Below the pieces are notes generated by a model, which was not told where the DNA came from, searched no databases, and saw only the letters and a list, made by a program, of their open reading frames with translations. Shown here one piece after another: positions 27,629 through 37,056 of a stretch of DNA of 64,000 nucleotides (positions are counted from its first letter, which is position 1; each line of letters opens with the position of its first letter). The translations under genes and the position numbers were made by a program. Source of the DNA: Marinifilum flexuosum (GTDB lineage Bacteria; Bacteroidota; Bacteroidia; Bacteroidales; Marinifilaceae); assembly GCF_003610555.1 (NCBI RefSeq), contig NZ_RAPQ01000013.1, positions 62,001 through 126,000 on the forward strand, read 5' to 3'.

Positions 27629-28855
27629 TTATATTTCTTTTACCTCAAAGTTTAGAGACTTTAACTGTTCCCAAAACTCAGGGTAAGATTTTTTCACTAC
27701 TTGCGGATCGTCAATCAAAACATCGTTTCGTAAGATGGCAACCGGAGCAAATGCCATGGCCATTCTATGATCGTGATAGGTTTCGATCACAATTTTCTCA
27801 TCCTCCTCTTTTCGTTCGCCATCCCAGGCCAACTCTCCTTCTGCTGGCTCATGAAGCACATATCCCAATTTGCCCAACTCGGTAATTAAAGCATGAATTC
27901 TATCGGTTTCTTTAATCTTTAAAGTTTCTAATCCTTTAAAGTGAAATGGAATTCCTTTTAAACAGGAACACACGGCAAAAGTCTGAGCCAAATCGGGCAT
28001 TTGCAAGAAATCATACACCAACTTTTTACAATCGCTCTCCTTCTTCTCTATAAACATGCCTCGCTTCGAGAATTGTGTTTTCGCACCCAACTTTTCGAAC
28101 ACAGGCACCAAACCCGAATCTCCCTGGAAACTTCTTCTTCTCAATCCATCCAAATACAATTTTCCTTCACTGGCCAAAGCCATAAACGACCACCAGTATG
28201 ATGCACCCGACCAATCGCCTTCAACCGTATACGGAATTCTTTGGTAAGCTTGTTTGGCAACAAATATCTCCTGTCCTTTAAATTCCGATTTCACACCAAA
28301 CTCTTCCATAATATTCAGAGTCATTTCGATGTAGGATCGTGAAACTACATCCCCTTTTAATTTAATGCGCAATCCATTTTCCAGAGTTGGTGCAATTAAT
28401 AAAAGTGCCGATATGTATTGTGAACTGGTATCACCTTTCAGCTCTACTTCTTTACCAGTGATATTTGATCCAAAAATCTTTAAAGGCGGATATCCTTCTT
28501 TCTCCAGGTAAGAAATTTGAGCTCCCAATGAATTTAATGCATCCACCAATACACCAATGGGACGTTCTTTCATTCTATCAGATCCTGTCAAAGTCCATTC
28601 TCCAACAATTTTCGACAAGTAGGCAGTCAAAAAACGCATGGTTGTTCCGGCATGCCCCACATCAAAAGTATTGGTATTCGAGAATAAAATATTTTGCATT
28701 GCTCTCGAATCATCACAATCAGATAGATTTTTAATGGGTTCAAAACTATTGCTCAAAGCATTAATTATCTGAACTCGATTCGAAATACTTTTCGACGATG
28801 GAAGTACAACTCTTCCTTCCAGAACTTTATTGGTTTTAGAAATGGAATATTGCAT
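27629..28855 (-). CDS. aroA: 3-phosphoshikimate 1-carboxyvinyltransferase (EPSP synthase)
   Basis: A 408-residue AroA. It has substrate-binding LPSSKSISNRVQIINAL near the N-terminus, VGHAGTTMRFLTAYLS, KERPIGVLVDALNSLGA, SSQYISALLLIAPTL and KIKETDRIHAL. It is slightly shorter than the ~427-residue enterobacterial enzyme. It adds the enolpyruvyl group of PEP to shikimate-3-phosphate in the aromatic amino acid route. It is the only shikimate gene in this window. A TATTTTTG -7-like element (28876-28883, minus) overlaps the T-run of the upstream apt terminator. Confidence 0.95.
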   Translation of the reverse strand: MQYSISKTNKVLEGRVVLPSSKSISNRVQIINALSNSFEPIKNLSDCDDSRAMQNILFSNTNTFDVGHAGTTMRFLTAYLSKIVGEWTLTGSDRMKERPIGVLVDALNSLGAQISYLEKEGYPPLKIFGSNITGKEVELKGDTSSQYISALLLIAPTLENGLRIKLKGDVVSRSYIEMTLNIMEEFGVKSEFKGQEIFVAKQAYQRIPYTVEGDWSGASYWWSFMALASEGKLYLDGLRRRSFQGDSGLVPVFEKLGAKTQFSKRGMFIEKKESDCKKLVYDFLQMPDLAQTFAVCSCLKGIPFHFKGLETLKIKETDRIHALITELGKLGYVLHEPAEGELAWDGERKEEDEKIVIETYHDHRMAMAFAPVAILRNDVLIDDPQVVKKSYPEFWEQLKSLNFEVKEI

Positions 28856-28873
28856 GGTCTATTGATTTTGTAT

Positions 28874-28912
28874 TACAAAAATAGGCCAACAATTAAGAAT
28901 GATTGTTGGCCG
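28874..28912 (-). terminator. Terminator of apt
   Basis: A perfect 10-bp stem (ggccaacaat/attgttggcc, 28884-28893 and 28902-28911) with an A-run on its left forms a minus-strand terminator between apt and aroA. The same T-run may double as the aroA -7 element (TATTTTTG). Confidence 0.8.
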
Positions 28913-28936
28913 ACATATCATTAAAAGTAAAACTCT

Positions 28937-29467
28937 TTAAAAGTGGAATAAAGAATCTACTTCGAAATTCGTATTTAGCTTATCGCGACCTTTTAAAAAG
29001 TCAAGCTCCACAAGGAAATTTACAAAAGCCTTGTTCACACCACATTTAGCAAGTAGCTTGATAGAAGCTGCTGCTGTACCTCCTGTTGCCAACAAATCGT
29101 CATGCAACAAAATAACATCATCTTCATTTAAAGCATCCTGATGAATGTGAATTTCATCCTCGCCATACTCTAATGTATATTTTTCAGAATAAGTTGCAGC
29201 AGGCAATTTACCTGGTTTACGAATTGGTACAAATCCAGCATTTAATTTGTAAGCCAACACTGTTCCCAAAATAAAACCTCTACTCTCTAATCCTACTACC
29301 TTGGTAATTCCTTTGTCTTTATATTGCTCGTATAATGTTTCTACCAATGTTGCCAAATGCTTTTCATCTTTCAACATTGTAGTAATATCCTTAAAAACGA
29401 TTCCTTCCTTTGGGAAGTCAATCACATCTCTGATTGAATCTTTTGCTTCTTGAAGTCTTGCTTCCAT
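28937..29467 (-). CDS. apt: Adenine phosphoribosyltransferase
   Basis: A 176-residue type I phosphoribosyltransferase. It has the N-terminal IRDVIDFPKEGIVFKDIT, GLESRGFILG, and the PRPP-binding motif VILLHDDLLATGGTAAAS (~119-136). It makes AMP from adenine and PRPP, completing a salvage route with DeoD. It is a single gene with its own terminator. Confidence 0.95.
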   Translation of the reverse strand: MEARLQEAKDSIRDVIDFPKEGIVFKDITTMLKDEKHLATLVETLYEQYKDKGITKVVGLESRGFILGTVLAYKLNAGFVPIRKPGKLPAATYSEKYTLEYGEDEIHIHQDALNEDDVILLHDDLLATGGTAAASIKLLAKCGVNKAFVNFLVELDFLKGRDKLNTNFEVDSLFHF

Positions 29468-29782
29468 TATTAATTTATTTTTCCAGGTGTAAAAAACACA
29501 AATCCGAGTTGGCTAAAAGGCGCAGCAAATCGGAAGAAGTGGAATATTCACCCCCTCATCACTTAATTATTCAAAATATTTACTTGATAAAGTGTGGGAT
29601 AATTCCGGGTAAAAATAAAAAAGTTGGTTTAAATAAACACTCTAAATTGCAAAAATTGCACAATCTTTTTACAGATATTTAAATAAAGACTATCAACAAC
29701 ATTTGGAAAGATATTTTCGATCAGTTGTTGTCGAATATATCCATTAGTTTTTACCTTTGATATGGAATTTTACACACATGCC
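29468..29782. other. Divergent intergenic region between apt and a membrane protein gene
   Basis: It contains the promoter for the downstream gene (separate entry) and presumably the apt promoter, for which no TAnnTTTG match was found. No gene or repeat is visible. Confidence 0.5.
29728..29759 (+). promoter_or_regulatory. Bacteroidota-type promoter that decides a start codon
   Basis: TTG (29728-29730), a 21-nt spacer and TACCTTTG (29752-29759) match the Bacteroidota consensus. Transcription would start near 29765, after the first in-frame ATG at 29762, so the next ATG at 29783 is the better translation start. Confidence 0.6.
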
Positions 29783-30244
29783 ATGACAATAAACAATCAA
29801 AATCGCGCAAGCTGGATTAAACTAGCCTACTATTTATTAATATTCCTTTTTTTAGCTTCTGTTATTCTTTTGTTGTATTTAAATATCAACAAACCATACC
29901 AGGTAATCGGAATAATAAGTGCATCTGTTATTTCGGTAATTATCTTTTCCTTTCATTTGAATTTTAATTTCATCATATATAAGGAAGGAGATGATAAAAT
30001 CATTCTTCGATACTATCCTCTTCATCCCTTTCATGATAATTTTAAATCCATTGAAATTCCTAAAAATTGCCTTGCCAAATACGATTTGGAGACAAAAACA
30101 TTTGGACTTAAACCAATTGTTACACTATATCAATTAACCGAAAAAGGGATTGCAAAATATCCATCGGTTTGTTTGTCTGCACTTTCCAAAACTGAAAGAA
30201 AGAAATTAATTGAATCTTTATCCCGAAACAGCCTGAATAAATAA
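29783..30244 (+). CDS. Small membrane protein of unknown function (153 aa)
   Basis: Starting at ATG 29783 (MTINNQNRASW), chosen because the promoter at 29728-29759 places the transcript start past the earlier ATG at 29762 (which would give 160 residues). Two close membrane spans (~14-36 and 42-63) are followed by a ~85-residue soluble domain with a PH-like look (KIILRYYPLHPFHDNFKSIEIPKNCL split across ~75-100). The sequence is hydrophilic toward the C-terminus. No catalytic motif was seen. The neighbour downstream (an outer-membrane barrel protein) is 62 nt away and could be co-transcribed. Function unknown. Confidence 0.6.
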   Translation: MTINNQNRASWIKLAYYLLIFLFLASVILLLYLNINKPYQVIGIISASVISVIIFSFHLNFNFIIYKEGDDKIILRYYPLHPFHDNFKSIEIPKNCLAKYDLETKTFGLKPIVTLYQLTEKGIAKYPSVCLSALSKTERKKLIESLSRNSLNK

Positions 30245-30306
30245 TTAAGAGCATACTATAATTATATATTAAGCGTTAGCCATACCATTAACAAATACTA
30301 TTAGGA

Positions 30307-30897
30307 ATGAAAATTAAAACTCTAGTAGCAATATTGCTATGCACATTATCTTTAAATACACTTGCTCAAAACAACGATTTAAGTCTTAATATAGGAATCC
30401 CTTTAGGCAAGTATGGCAAGTTCGATCACAACTTTGCAGGATCTAATGAAACCAACCATCCTTCAATACTAATACAACTTGAAAAAGAATGGCAGGACAA
30501 TTTAAGCATAGGTGCATACATTGGTTATGCCGGACAGAAACATGAATACGATTTTGGCCATAGCGAAATCAATTACAATTATTACAGATTGGGAAGTGTA
30601 CTTACTTATGAATTGAACGATTGGCTATCGGATATGAATATCTCAACAGGTTATGATGTTGACCTGTACACTTCGGTAAAAGCAGGTATTTCTTTGGAGC
30701 ACAAGAAATATGAAAACACAAGCCCCAATGCCAGTTCAAATCCAGTATATTCTCACAACTCATCAAATGATTTGTTGTTTGATTTAGGAATTGTGCTAGG
30801 TGCACGCTATCATTTTTCAAATCAATTTGGGTTATTTACAGAATTAGGTTGGGCTAATGCCGGATTTTTAACCATTGGAACCACATTTACTTTATAA
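30307..30897 (+). CDS. Outer-membrane beta-barrel protein
   Basis: A 196-residue protein with a clear signal peptide (MKIKTLVAILLCTLSLNTLA, cleavage before QNN). Alternating hydrophobic/polar strands rich in Tyr and Gly follow (SIGAYIGYAGQKHEYDF, LGIVLGARYHF, LFTELGWANAGFLTIG). It ends with an aromatic-containing barrel terminus TIGTTFTL. It fits the small 8-stranded OmpW/OmpA-like barrels of Bacteroidota. Ligand or role unknown; located in the outer membrane by inference. Confidence 0.75.
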   Translation: MKIKTLVAILLCTLSLNTLAQNNDLSLNIGIPLGKYGKFDHNFAGSNETNHPSILIQLEKEWQDNLSIGAYIGYAGQKHEYDFGHSEINYNYYRLGSVLTYELNDWLSDMNISTGYDVDLYTSVKAGISLEHKKYENTSPNASSNPVYSHNSSNDLLFDLGIVLGARYHFSNQFGLFTELGWANAGFLTIGTTFTL

Positions 30898-30945
30898 ATC
30901 TTTTGTAAATTCATATCCATATTGTGGTACTCCTATTAATAAGGT

Positions 30946-32052
30946 ATGAATAGAATTTACAAAATCGCTTTAAGTTTTATAAATGGCTTTGGACCTGTAA
31001 ATCTTAAAAAGTCTATTGCCTATACTGGCAGCCTGGAGGCTTTCTTCACAGAGAAAAAGCAAAACCTTACAAAAATTCCTGGCATAGGCCAGGCATTCAT
31101 CCAAAAATTAGACAGAAAATCAGCTCTTCTTCAAGCCGAAGAGGAGCTCAAATTCATCGAGCAGAATGAAATTCAAATAGCATTCTACTTAGATGCCGAT
31201 TATCCACAAAGACTACTTAATTGTTCCGATTCTCCTTGCACGCTATATTATAAAGGCAATGCTGATTTCAATGCCAGCAGAAATATCAGCATAGTTGGCA
31301 CAAGAAATGCCAGCGATTACGGGAAAGAACAATGCAACAAATTGGTTAAGGATTTATCAGAAAAATCGATAAAAACAACCATAATTAGTGGTCTGGCTTA
31401 TGGTATTGACATTTGTGCACACAAAGCTGCCATGCAATATCAACTTCCTACAATTGCCGCTATTGGTCATGGTTTTCAGCAAATGTATCCTGCTCAACAC
31501 AGAAACTATGCCGAGGAAATCATCCATAAAGGTGGAGCAATTGTTAGTGAATTCACATCAAACAGCAAGTTTGATCCAAAAAACTTTGTCCGACGCAACA
31601 GAATAATTGCTGGTATGTCCGATGCAACCATAGTAATAGAATCTGCCAGAAAGGGCGGTTCATTGGTAACCGCCGACATTGCTAATTCATACCATAGAGA
31701 TGTATTTGCTTTTCCTGGAAGAATTAGCGATAAATATTCCGAAGGTTGTAATTTTCTAATCAAAACCAATCAAGCTAACTTAATAGAAAACGTCTCAGAC
31801 TTGGAGTATATCTTAGGTTGGGACGATCAAACTCAAAAAACAAAGGAAATTCAAACGAAACTTTTTGTAGAGCTAACAAATGAGGAAGAACAAATAATAT
31901 CGGCACTTCGAGATTTAGAAAAAACACCGATAGATTTGATTTGTTTGAAGAGTTCATTTCCGATGAGTAAGGTGTCAAGTTTGCTCTTAAAATTAGAATT
32001 TGATGGCATGGTGAAGTCACATCCGGGAAAAATCTACTCCCTAAATTCCTGA
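30946..32052 (+). CDS. dprA: DNA processing protein DprA
   Basis: A 368-residue DprA. A helix-hairpin-helix/SAM-like N-terminus (TKIPGIGQAFIQKL) precedes the Rossmann core with ISIVGTRNASDYGKEQC, ISGLAYGIDICAHKAA, GHGFQQMYPAQHRNYA and SEFTSNSKFDPKNFVRRNRIIAG. A C-terminal winged-helix-like domain follows (~300-365). It loads RecA on incoming single-stranded DNA during transformation; in many non-competent Bacteroidota it is simply conserved. It is a single gene, 48 nt after the barrel protein gene. Confidence 0.95.
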   Translation: MNRIYKIALSFINGFGPVNLKKSIAYTGSLEAFFTEKKQNLTKIPGIGQAFIQKLDRKSALLQAEEELKFIEQNEIQIAFYLDADYPQRLLNCSDSPCTLYYKGNADFNASRNISIVGTRNASDYGKEQCNKLVKDLSEKSIKTTIISGLAYGIDICAHKAAMQYQLPTIAAIGHGFQQMYPAQHRNYAEEIIHKGGAIVSEFTSNSKFDPKNFVRRNRIIAGMSDATIVIESARKGGSLVTADIANSYHRDVFAFPGRISDKYSEGCNFLIKTNQANLIENVSDLEYILGWDDQTQKTKEIQTKLFVELTNEEEQIISALRDLEKTPIDLICLKSSFPMSKVSSLLLKLEFDGMVKSHPGKIYSLNS

Positions 32053-32166
32053 AAATTGTCAATTTTTATGGTTTCATGTTGTAGAACAGAAACCACGCCT
32101 TTGTATCTGTCTGATTCCCTGCATTTTAATTTTTACGAAAACGTTGTAAAAAAAATCAGCTTTTAA

Positions 32167-32196
32167 TTTGTGATTATGAAAATTTGTATACATTTG
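32167..32196 (+). promoter_or_regulatory. Promoter of gdhA
   Basis: TTTG (32167-32170), an 18-nt spacer and TACATTTG (32189-32196) fit the Bacteroidota consensus, about 60 nt before the gdhA ATG. It is one of the best promoter matches in the window. Confidence 0.7.
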
Positions 32197-32256
32197 ACAC
32201 CAAGAACTAATAATTAAAACACAACAAACAATTTTAATTTCATAACAAGTTTGGAT

Positions 32257-33591
32257 ATGGAAGCAAAAATAATTGAATTCATGGATAGCCTTAAGGCTAA
32301 AACTCCAGGTGAAGCTGAGTTCCATCAGGCAGTACAAGAAGTAGTAGAAACAGTTTGGGATACTTATGATGCAAATCCTAAGTATAAAGCTGCAAAGATT
32401 CTTGAAAAAATGTGTGAGCCTGAGCGCGTAATCATGTTCCGCGTACCATGGATCAACGATAACGGTGAAGTTGAAATCAACCGTGGTTACCGCGTTGAAT
32501 TCAATAGTGCAATTGGACCTTACAAAGGTGGTTTACGTTTCCACCCTTCTGTAACGTTAAGTGCATTAAAATTCTTAGGTTTCGAGCAAACTTTCAAGAA
32601 TTCATTAACTACTCTACCTATGGGTGGTGGTAAAGGTGGTTCTGACTTCAACGCTAAAGGAAGATCAGATAACGAAATCATGCGCTTCTGCCAAAGCTTT
32701 ATGACTGAGCTTTGCAAGCACATTGGTCCTAACACTGACGTACCAGCAGGTGATATAGGTGTAGGTGGTCGCGAGATCGGATACCTATTCGGACAATACA
32801 AGAGAATCCGTAACGAATTTACTGGTGTATTAACTGGTAAAGGTCTTGAGTACGGTGGATCATTAATTCGTCCTGAAGCTACTGGTTTTGGTGCTGTATA
32901 CTTCGCTCAACACATGTTGGCTGAAAACAACGAAGATTTCAAAGGAAAAACTGTTGCTCTTTCAGGATTCGGTAACGTAACTTGGGGTGCTGCTCTTAAA
33001 TTGGTTGAGCTAGGTGCTAAAGTTGTTACAGTTTCAGGTCCTGACGGATATGTATACGACAAAGAAGGTTTAGATGCTGAAAAGATTGAATACTTATTGG
33101 ATCTTAGAGCTTCTAACAACGACGTTGTTGCTCCTTACGCTGAAAAATTCGGTGCTGAGTTCTTCCCTGGTAAAAAACCTTGGGAATGTAAAGTTGACCT
33201 AGCTTTCCCTTGTGCAATTCAAAACGAATTGAACGAAGAAGATGCTAAGCTATTGGTTGAAAACGGATGTAAGTATGTAGTAGAAACTTCTAACATGGGT
33301 TGTACTGCTGAAGCTATGATCTACTTGGTAGAGAATTGTGCATTCGCTCCTGGTAAAGCTGCTAATGCTGGTGGTGTAGCTGTTTCTGGTTTAGAAATGT
33401 CTCAGAACTCTATGCGTTACAACTGGTCAGCTGAAGAAGTTGATGAAAAATTGGGTCGTATCATGAAAGACATTCACGATACTTGTGTACGTTTCGGTAA
33501 AGAAAACGGTCATATCAACTACGTTAAAGGTGCTAACGTTGGTGGATTCGTTAAAGTTGCTGAAGCTATGCTAGCTCAAGGTTGCGTTTAA
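32257..33591 (+). CDS. gdhA: NADP-type glutamate dehydrogenase
   Basis: A 444-residue hexameric-type GDH. The start at ATG 32257 (MEAKIIEFMDSLK) is preferred over the TTG two codons upstream. Substrate and catalytic motifs are present: GPYKGGLRFHPSV, LPMGGGKGGSDFNAKG (catalytic Lys), PAGDIGVGGREIGYLFGQYK, and the dinucleotide fold VALSGFGNVTWGAA. The FEP-type choice between NADP and NAD is inferred from its close resemblance to the biosynthetic 450-residue class. It interconverts 2-oxoglutarate plus ammonium with glutamate and can assimilate ammonium released by lysine and asparagine catabolism. Codon use looks strongly optimised, implying high expression. Confidence 0.95.
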   Translation: MEAKIIEFMDSLKAKTPGEAEFHQAVQEVVETVWDTYDANPKYKAAKILEKMCEPERVIMFRVPWINDNGEVEINRGYRVEFNSAIGPYKGGLRFHPSVTLSALKFLGFEQTFKNSLTTLPMGGGKGGSDFNAKGRSDNEIMRFCQSFMTELCKHIGPNTDVPAGDIGVGGREIGYLFGQYKRIRNEFTGVLTGKGLEYGGSLIRPEATGFGAVYFAQHMLAENNEDFKGKTVALSGFGNVTWGAALKLVELGAKVVTVSGPDGYVYDKEGLDAEKIEYLLDLRASNNDVVAPYAEKFGAEFFPGKKPWECKVDLAFPCAIQNELNEEDAKLLVENGCKYVVETSNMGCTAEAMIYLVENCAFAPGKAANAGGVAVSGLEMSQNSMRYNWSAEEVDEKLGRIMKDIHDTCVRFGKENGHINYVKGANVGGFVKVAEAMLAQGCV

Positions 33592-33612
33592 TATACAATC
33601 ACGCCTAATATA

Positions 33613-33642
33613 TAAAAAGCCGGCTCTGCCGGCTTTTTTTTT
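33613..33642 (+). terminator. Terminator of gdhA
   Basis: A perfect 10-bp stem (aaaagccggc/gccggctttt, 33615-33624 and 33628-33637) is followed by a long T-run. Confidence 0.9.
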
Positions 33643-33712
33643 AACTAATTTCTGTTCTAATTCCTTTTGTATTCCTATTGCGATTCAATAAGTTTGCACA
33701 AAAAGTAAAAAC

Positions 33713-34480
33713 ATGAATCTAATCGATACGCATTCACATATTTATTCCGAAGATTTTAATGGTGACATTAATCAAATCATTGAAAATTCGAAAGAGGCTG
33801 GAGTTGAAAAAATACTTTTGCCAAACATCGATTCTCAATCAATTGATCCAATGCATTCTTTGGAAAAAATGTTTCCGGGATATTGTATTCCCATGATGGG
33901 ATTACACCCTACATCGGTAAAGGAGAATTATCAGAATGAATTAGACATTTGCAAAAATTGGTTAGACTCAAGAAAATATTGTGCAATTGGTGAAATTGGA
34001 ATTGATTTATATTGGGATAAAACATTTGTAAAAGAACAACAAATTGCTTTTGAGACTCAAATTAATTGGGCTTTAAAATTCAACCTGCCAATCGTAATTC
34101 ATTCCAGAGAATCTTTCGATGAAATATTCGAGATATTAGAGAATTATAAGAATACTAACCTAAAGGGAGTATTTCATAGTTTCTCAGGAAATCTTGAGCA
34201 AGCAAATAAAGCAATGGAATTGGGTTTTTTACTTGGTATAAATGGCATTGTAACTTTTAAAAATTCAGGTTTAGATAAAACCGTTGCTGAAGTACCTCTT
34301 GAAAAGTTAATTTTAGAAACTGATGCCCCTTACCTGGCTCCTGTTCCAAAAAGAGGAAAACGAAACGAAAGCTCATACGTAAAGTACACCGCACAAAAAA
34401 TTGCAGAAATTTATCAAACCAAAACAGAAACAGTGGCAGAAATAACTAGCCACAATGCAAGAAATTTGTTCAACTTATAA
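33713..34480 (+). CDS. TatD family metal-dependent hydrolase (DNase)
   Basis: A 255-residue TIM-barrel hydrolase. Metal ligands are visible: His-x-His in DTHSHIY near the N-terminus, Glu in IGEIGIDLYWD, His in IVIHSRES, His in GVFHSFSG, and Asp in LETDAPYLAPVP. This is the TatD/YcfH/YjjV set and fits a 3'-5' DNase or D-aminoacyl-tRNA-deacylase-like phosphoesterase role in the cytoplasm. It is 12 nt upstream of the asparaginase gene, so they form a two-gene unit. Confidence 0.9.
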   Translation: MNLIDTHSHIYSEDFNGDINQIIENSKEAGVEKILLPNIDSQSIDPMHSLEKMFPGYCIPMMGLHPTSVKENYQNELDICKNWLDSRKYCAIGEIGIDLYWDKTFVKEQQIAFETQINWALKFNLPIVIHSRESFDEIFEILENYKNTNLKGVFHSFSGNLEQANKAMELGFLLGINGIVTFKNSGLDKTVAEVPLEKLILETDAPYLAPVPKRGKRNESSYVKYTAQKIAEIYQTKTETVAEITSHNARNLFNL

Positions 34481-34491
34481 TACCTCTCTCA

Positions 34492-35526
34492 ATGGACAAA
34501 AAACAAACTTCTATTCTTATATTATATACCGGAGGTACAATCGGTATGGTAAACGACCCTGAAACAGGTTCGTTAATTCCATTTGATTTTGATCATATCC
34601 TAAAACAAGTTCCAGAATTAAAAGAATTTGGATACGAACTTACTTCCATTGCCTTTGATCCATTAATCGATTCTTCTAATTTAAATCCTGAAGTTTGGGT
34701 AAAAATTTCAAAACTGATTAAGGAAAACTATAATAACTATGACGGATTTGTTGTACTTCACGGAACAGATACAATGTCTTTTACTGCATCTGCATTAAGC
34801 TTCATGCTTGATAATTTGCAAAAGCCAGTAATATTAACTGGATCGCAACTTCCAATTGGAACCTTAAGAACTGATGGGAAAGAAAATCTAATCACAGCTA
34901 TTGAAATTGCTGCGGCATATAAAAATGGACAAGCAATGGTACCGGAGGTTTGTATTGTTTTCGAAAACCAATTGTTCAGAGGAAACAGAACCACAAAACA
35001 CAATGCAGAACATTTTAACGCATTTTATTCCTACAACTATCCTGATTTGGCAAAAATCGGAATCAATATTAATTACAATTATTCCGCAATCCATTATCCA
35101 AGTCAAACAAAACAACTTGAAATAAGTACCGAATTTGATACCAATATTGCAATTTTAAAAATCTTTCCAGGAATCAATAAACAAGTAGTAGATTCCATTT
35201 TAAATATTGAAGGATTAAAAGGAGTAGTAATGGAAACTTATGGTGCAGGAAATGCTCCAACCGACAAATGGTTTATCGACTCCATTAAGGAGGCAATCAG
35301 CAGAGGAATAATAATATACAATATTACTCAATGTGCAGCGGGAAGTGTTGAAATGGGCCTATATGAGACAAGTTTAGAGTTACTTAACGCAGGCGTAGTA
35401 AGCGGACACGACATCACTACAGAGGCTGCCATTGGCAAACTCATGTTTATCCTTGGTAAGAAGTTAAACATAGAACAAACCAAATTGCTTTTAAATAAAT
35501 CTTTAAAGGGCGAATTAAGCCATTAG
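34492..35526 (+). CDS. ansA: L-asparaginase, cytoplasmic type I
   Basis: A 344-residue asparaginase without signal peptide. The first catalytic Thr is in LILYTGGTIGMV (~15), and the second catalytic triad lies in VVLHGTDTMSFTASALSF (Thr-Asp). It also has the type I dimer-form signature LTGSQLPIGTLRTDGKENL. It hydrolyses asparagine to aspartate and ammonia. It is the distal gene of the tatD-ansA pair. Together with gdhA and the lysine operon it points to an amino-acid-fermenting lifestyle (inference). Confidence 0.93.
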   Translation: MDKKQTSILILYTGGTIGMVNDPETGSLIPFDFDHILKQVPELKEFGYELTSIAFDPLIDSSNLNPEVWVKISKLIKENYNNYDGFVVLHGTDTMSFTASALSFMLDNLQKPVILTGSQLPIGTLRTDGKENLITAIEIAAAYKNGQAMVPEVCIVFENQLFRGNRTTKHNAEHFNAFYSYNYPDLAKIGININYNYSAIHYPSQTKQLEISTEFDTNIAILKIFPGINKQVVDSILNIEGLKGVVMETYGAGNAPTDKWFIDSIKEAISRGIIIYNITQCAAGSVEMGLYETSLELLNAGVVSGHDITTEAAIGKLMFILGKKLNIEQTKLLLNKSLKGELSH

Positions 35527-35669
35527 AATATTTGTTTTTCACATTTTTTTTGTAATTTGGTGCACTGTTTAAAGCTTTCTATATTACATAAATCCAAAAA
35601 CAAGGACCTTTAAAAGCATTGAAAACAGAATAGTTTTAAAGAATAATACACAAACAACTAAGGAATTAG

Positions 35670-35700
35670 TTGTTTATGAGATCGCAATCGTTTAATTTTG
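35670..35700 (+). promoter_or_regulatory. Promoter of the exbB-exbD operon
   Basis: TTG (35670-35672), a 20-nt spacer and TAATTTTG (35693-35700) match the Bacteroidota consensus, with the ATG 40 nt further on. Confidence 0.7.
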
Positions 35701-35740
35701 TAAAAAATAATTTCGTTAATTAAAATTTGAAAAACAGACT

Positions 35741-36553
35741 ATGAAAAAGTTATTTGCATTTATAGCAGTTATCGGGATGCTAAGCTTAGGAGCATCATCT
35801 TACGCAGTTGCTCAGGATGAGACAGCAGAAACTACCGTAGACACAACTCAGGTTGCAGAAGAAACTACTGTTGAAGAGCCTGCAGCTCCAGTTATGGAAG
35901 AAGAAGCTATCGAAAGCACATCTTTCCACAAAGTTGTTAAGAAGCAATTCATCCAAGGTGGTGCAATGTTTATGAGCTTCGTATTGCTAGCTCTTATCTT
36001 AGGTCTTGCTTTGTCTATTGAAAGAATCATTTACTTGAACCTTTCAACTACAAACACTAAGAAATTAATTGCTAACCTTGAAGATGCATTGAACAACGGT
36101 GGTGTTGAAGCTGCTAAAGAAGTTTGTAGAAATACTCGTGGTCCTATCGCAAGCATTTTCTACCAAGGTCTTGACCGTATCGACGAAGGTATTGAAGTAG
36201 TAGAAAAATCAGTTGTTTCTTACGGATCTGTTCAAATGGGTCTTTTAGAAAAAGGTCTTTCTTGGATTGGTTTGATGATCGGTTTGGCTCCTATGTTAGG
36301 ATTTATGGGTACTGTAATCGGTATGATTGACGCTTTCGACTCGATTCAGTCTATGGGTACTATTTCTCCAGCAGCAGTAGCAGGTGGTATTAAAATCGCT
36401 TTGATTACAACTGTATCTGGTTTGATCGTAGCAATGATCCTTCAAGTATTCTACAACTACTGTACTGCTAAAGTTGACAGTATTGTAAACAACATGGAAG
36501 ATGCTTCTATCTCTCTTCTTGATATCCTTGTAAAATACAACATGAAAAAATAA
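35741..36553 (+). CDS. exbB: MotA/TolQ/ExbB proton channel protein with acidic periplasmic leader
   Basis: A 270-residue ExbB/TolQ homologue. It starts with a signal-peptide-like segment (residues 1-24, ending AVAQ) and then a ~35-residue Glu/Thr/Ala-rich stretch. Three membrane spans follow (~75-95, ~175-200, ~210-235), with the channel signature GLAPMLGFMGTVIGMIDAF and AGGIKIALITTVSGLIVAMI. With ExbD it forms the inner-membrane motor that powers TonB-dependent outer-membrane transport. It leads a four-gene operon. The extra exported acidic leader is common in Bacteroidota ExbB. Confidence 0.9.
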   Translation: MKKLFAFIAVIGMLSLGASSYAVAQDETAETTVDTTQVAEETTVEEPAAPVMEEEAIESTSFHKVVKKQFIQGGAMFMSFVLLALILGLALSIERIIYLNLSTTNTKKLIANLEDALNNGGVEAAKEVCRNTRGPIASIFYQGLDRIDEGIEVVEKSVVSYGSVQMGLLEKGLSWIGLMIGLAPMLGFMGTVIGMIDAFDSIQSMGTISPAAVAGGIKIALITTVSGLIVAMILQVFYNYCTAKVDSIVNNMEDASISLLDILVKYNMKK

Positions 36554-36562
36554 TTATAGACT

Positions 36563-37012
36563 ATGTCAAATACATTGAGTAAATATTTAAATATTCTTAC
36601 CTATGTAATGATTGGTCTAACAGCTATTTTTGTGATCATGTTTTACTTAGGTGGAGAAATCCCAAACCAAGCACACACAACTCCAGTTTACACTGATCTT
36701 TTGATCAACTGGGCTAAAGTATTGTTTATTGCATCTGCTGCATTATCAATTCTTTTCCCAATCATTCAGATCGTTGTTAACCCTAAAGGAGCACTTAAAG
36801 GTTTGATGGGATTAGTAGTACTTGGATTAGTAATCCTTGTATCATACAGTATGTCAGATGCTACTTTGTTAAACCTTCCAGGTTACACAGGTACTGACAA
36901 CAACCCTGCTTCACTTCAATTTGCTGATACAGTACTTTACACTATGTACATCTTAGGTATAGGAACTGTAGCTTCAATTGTAGTTACTGAAATTATTAGA
37001 AGATTACGTTAA
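36563..37012 (+). CDS. Integral membrane protein of the exb operon (149 aa)
   Basis: A 149-residue protein with four predicted spans (~8-30, 46-68, 74-96, 120-143) and a short basic C-terminus (IIRRLR). It has no enzymatic motif. It lies 9 nt after exbB and 44 nt before the first exbD, so it is probably made with the motor proteins and may be an accessory subunit. That role is inference from position only. Confidence 0.7.
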   Translation: MSNTLSKYLNILTYVMIGLTAIFVIMFYLGGEIPNQAHTTPVYTDLLINWAKVLFIASAALSILFPIIQIVVNPKGALKGLMGLVVLGLVILVSYSMSDATLLNLPGYTGTDNNPASLQFADTVLYTMYILGIGTVASIVVTEIIRRLR

Positions 37013-37056
37013 GAATATGATCCGAATTTAAGGATTCGGATCGCAATACCTTTATT

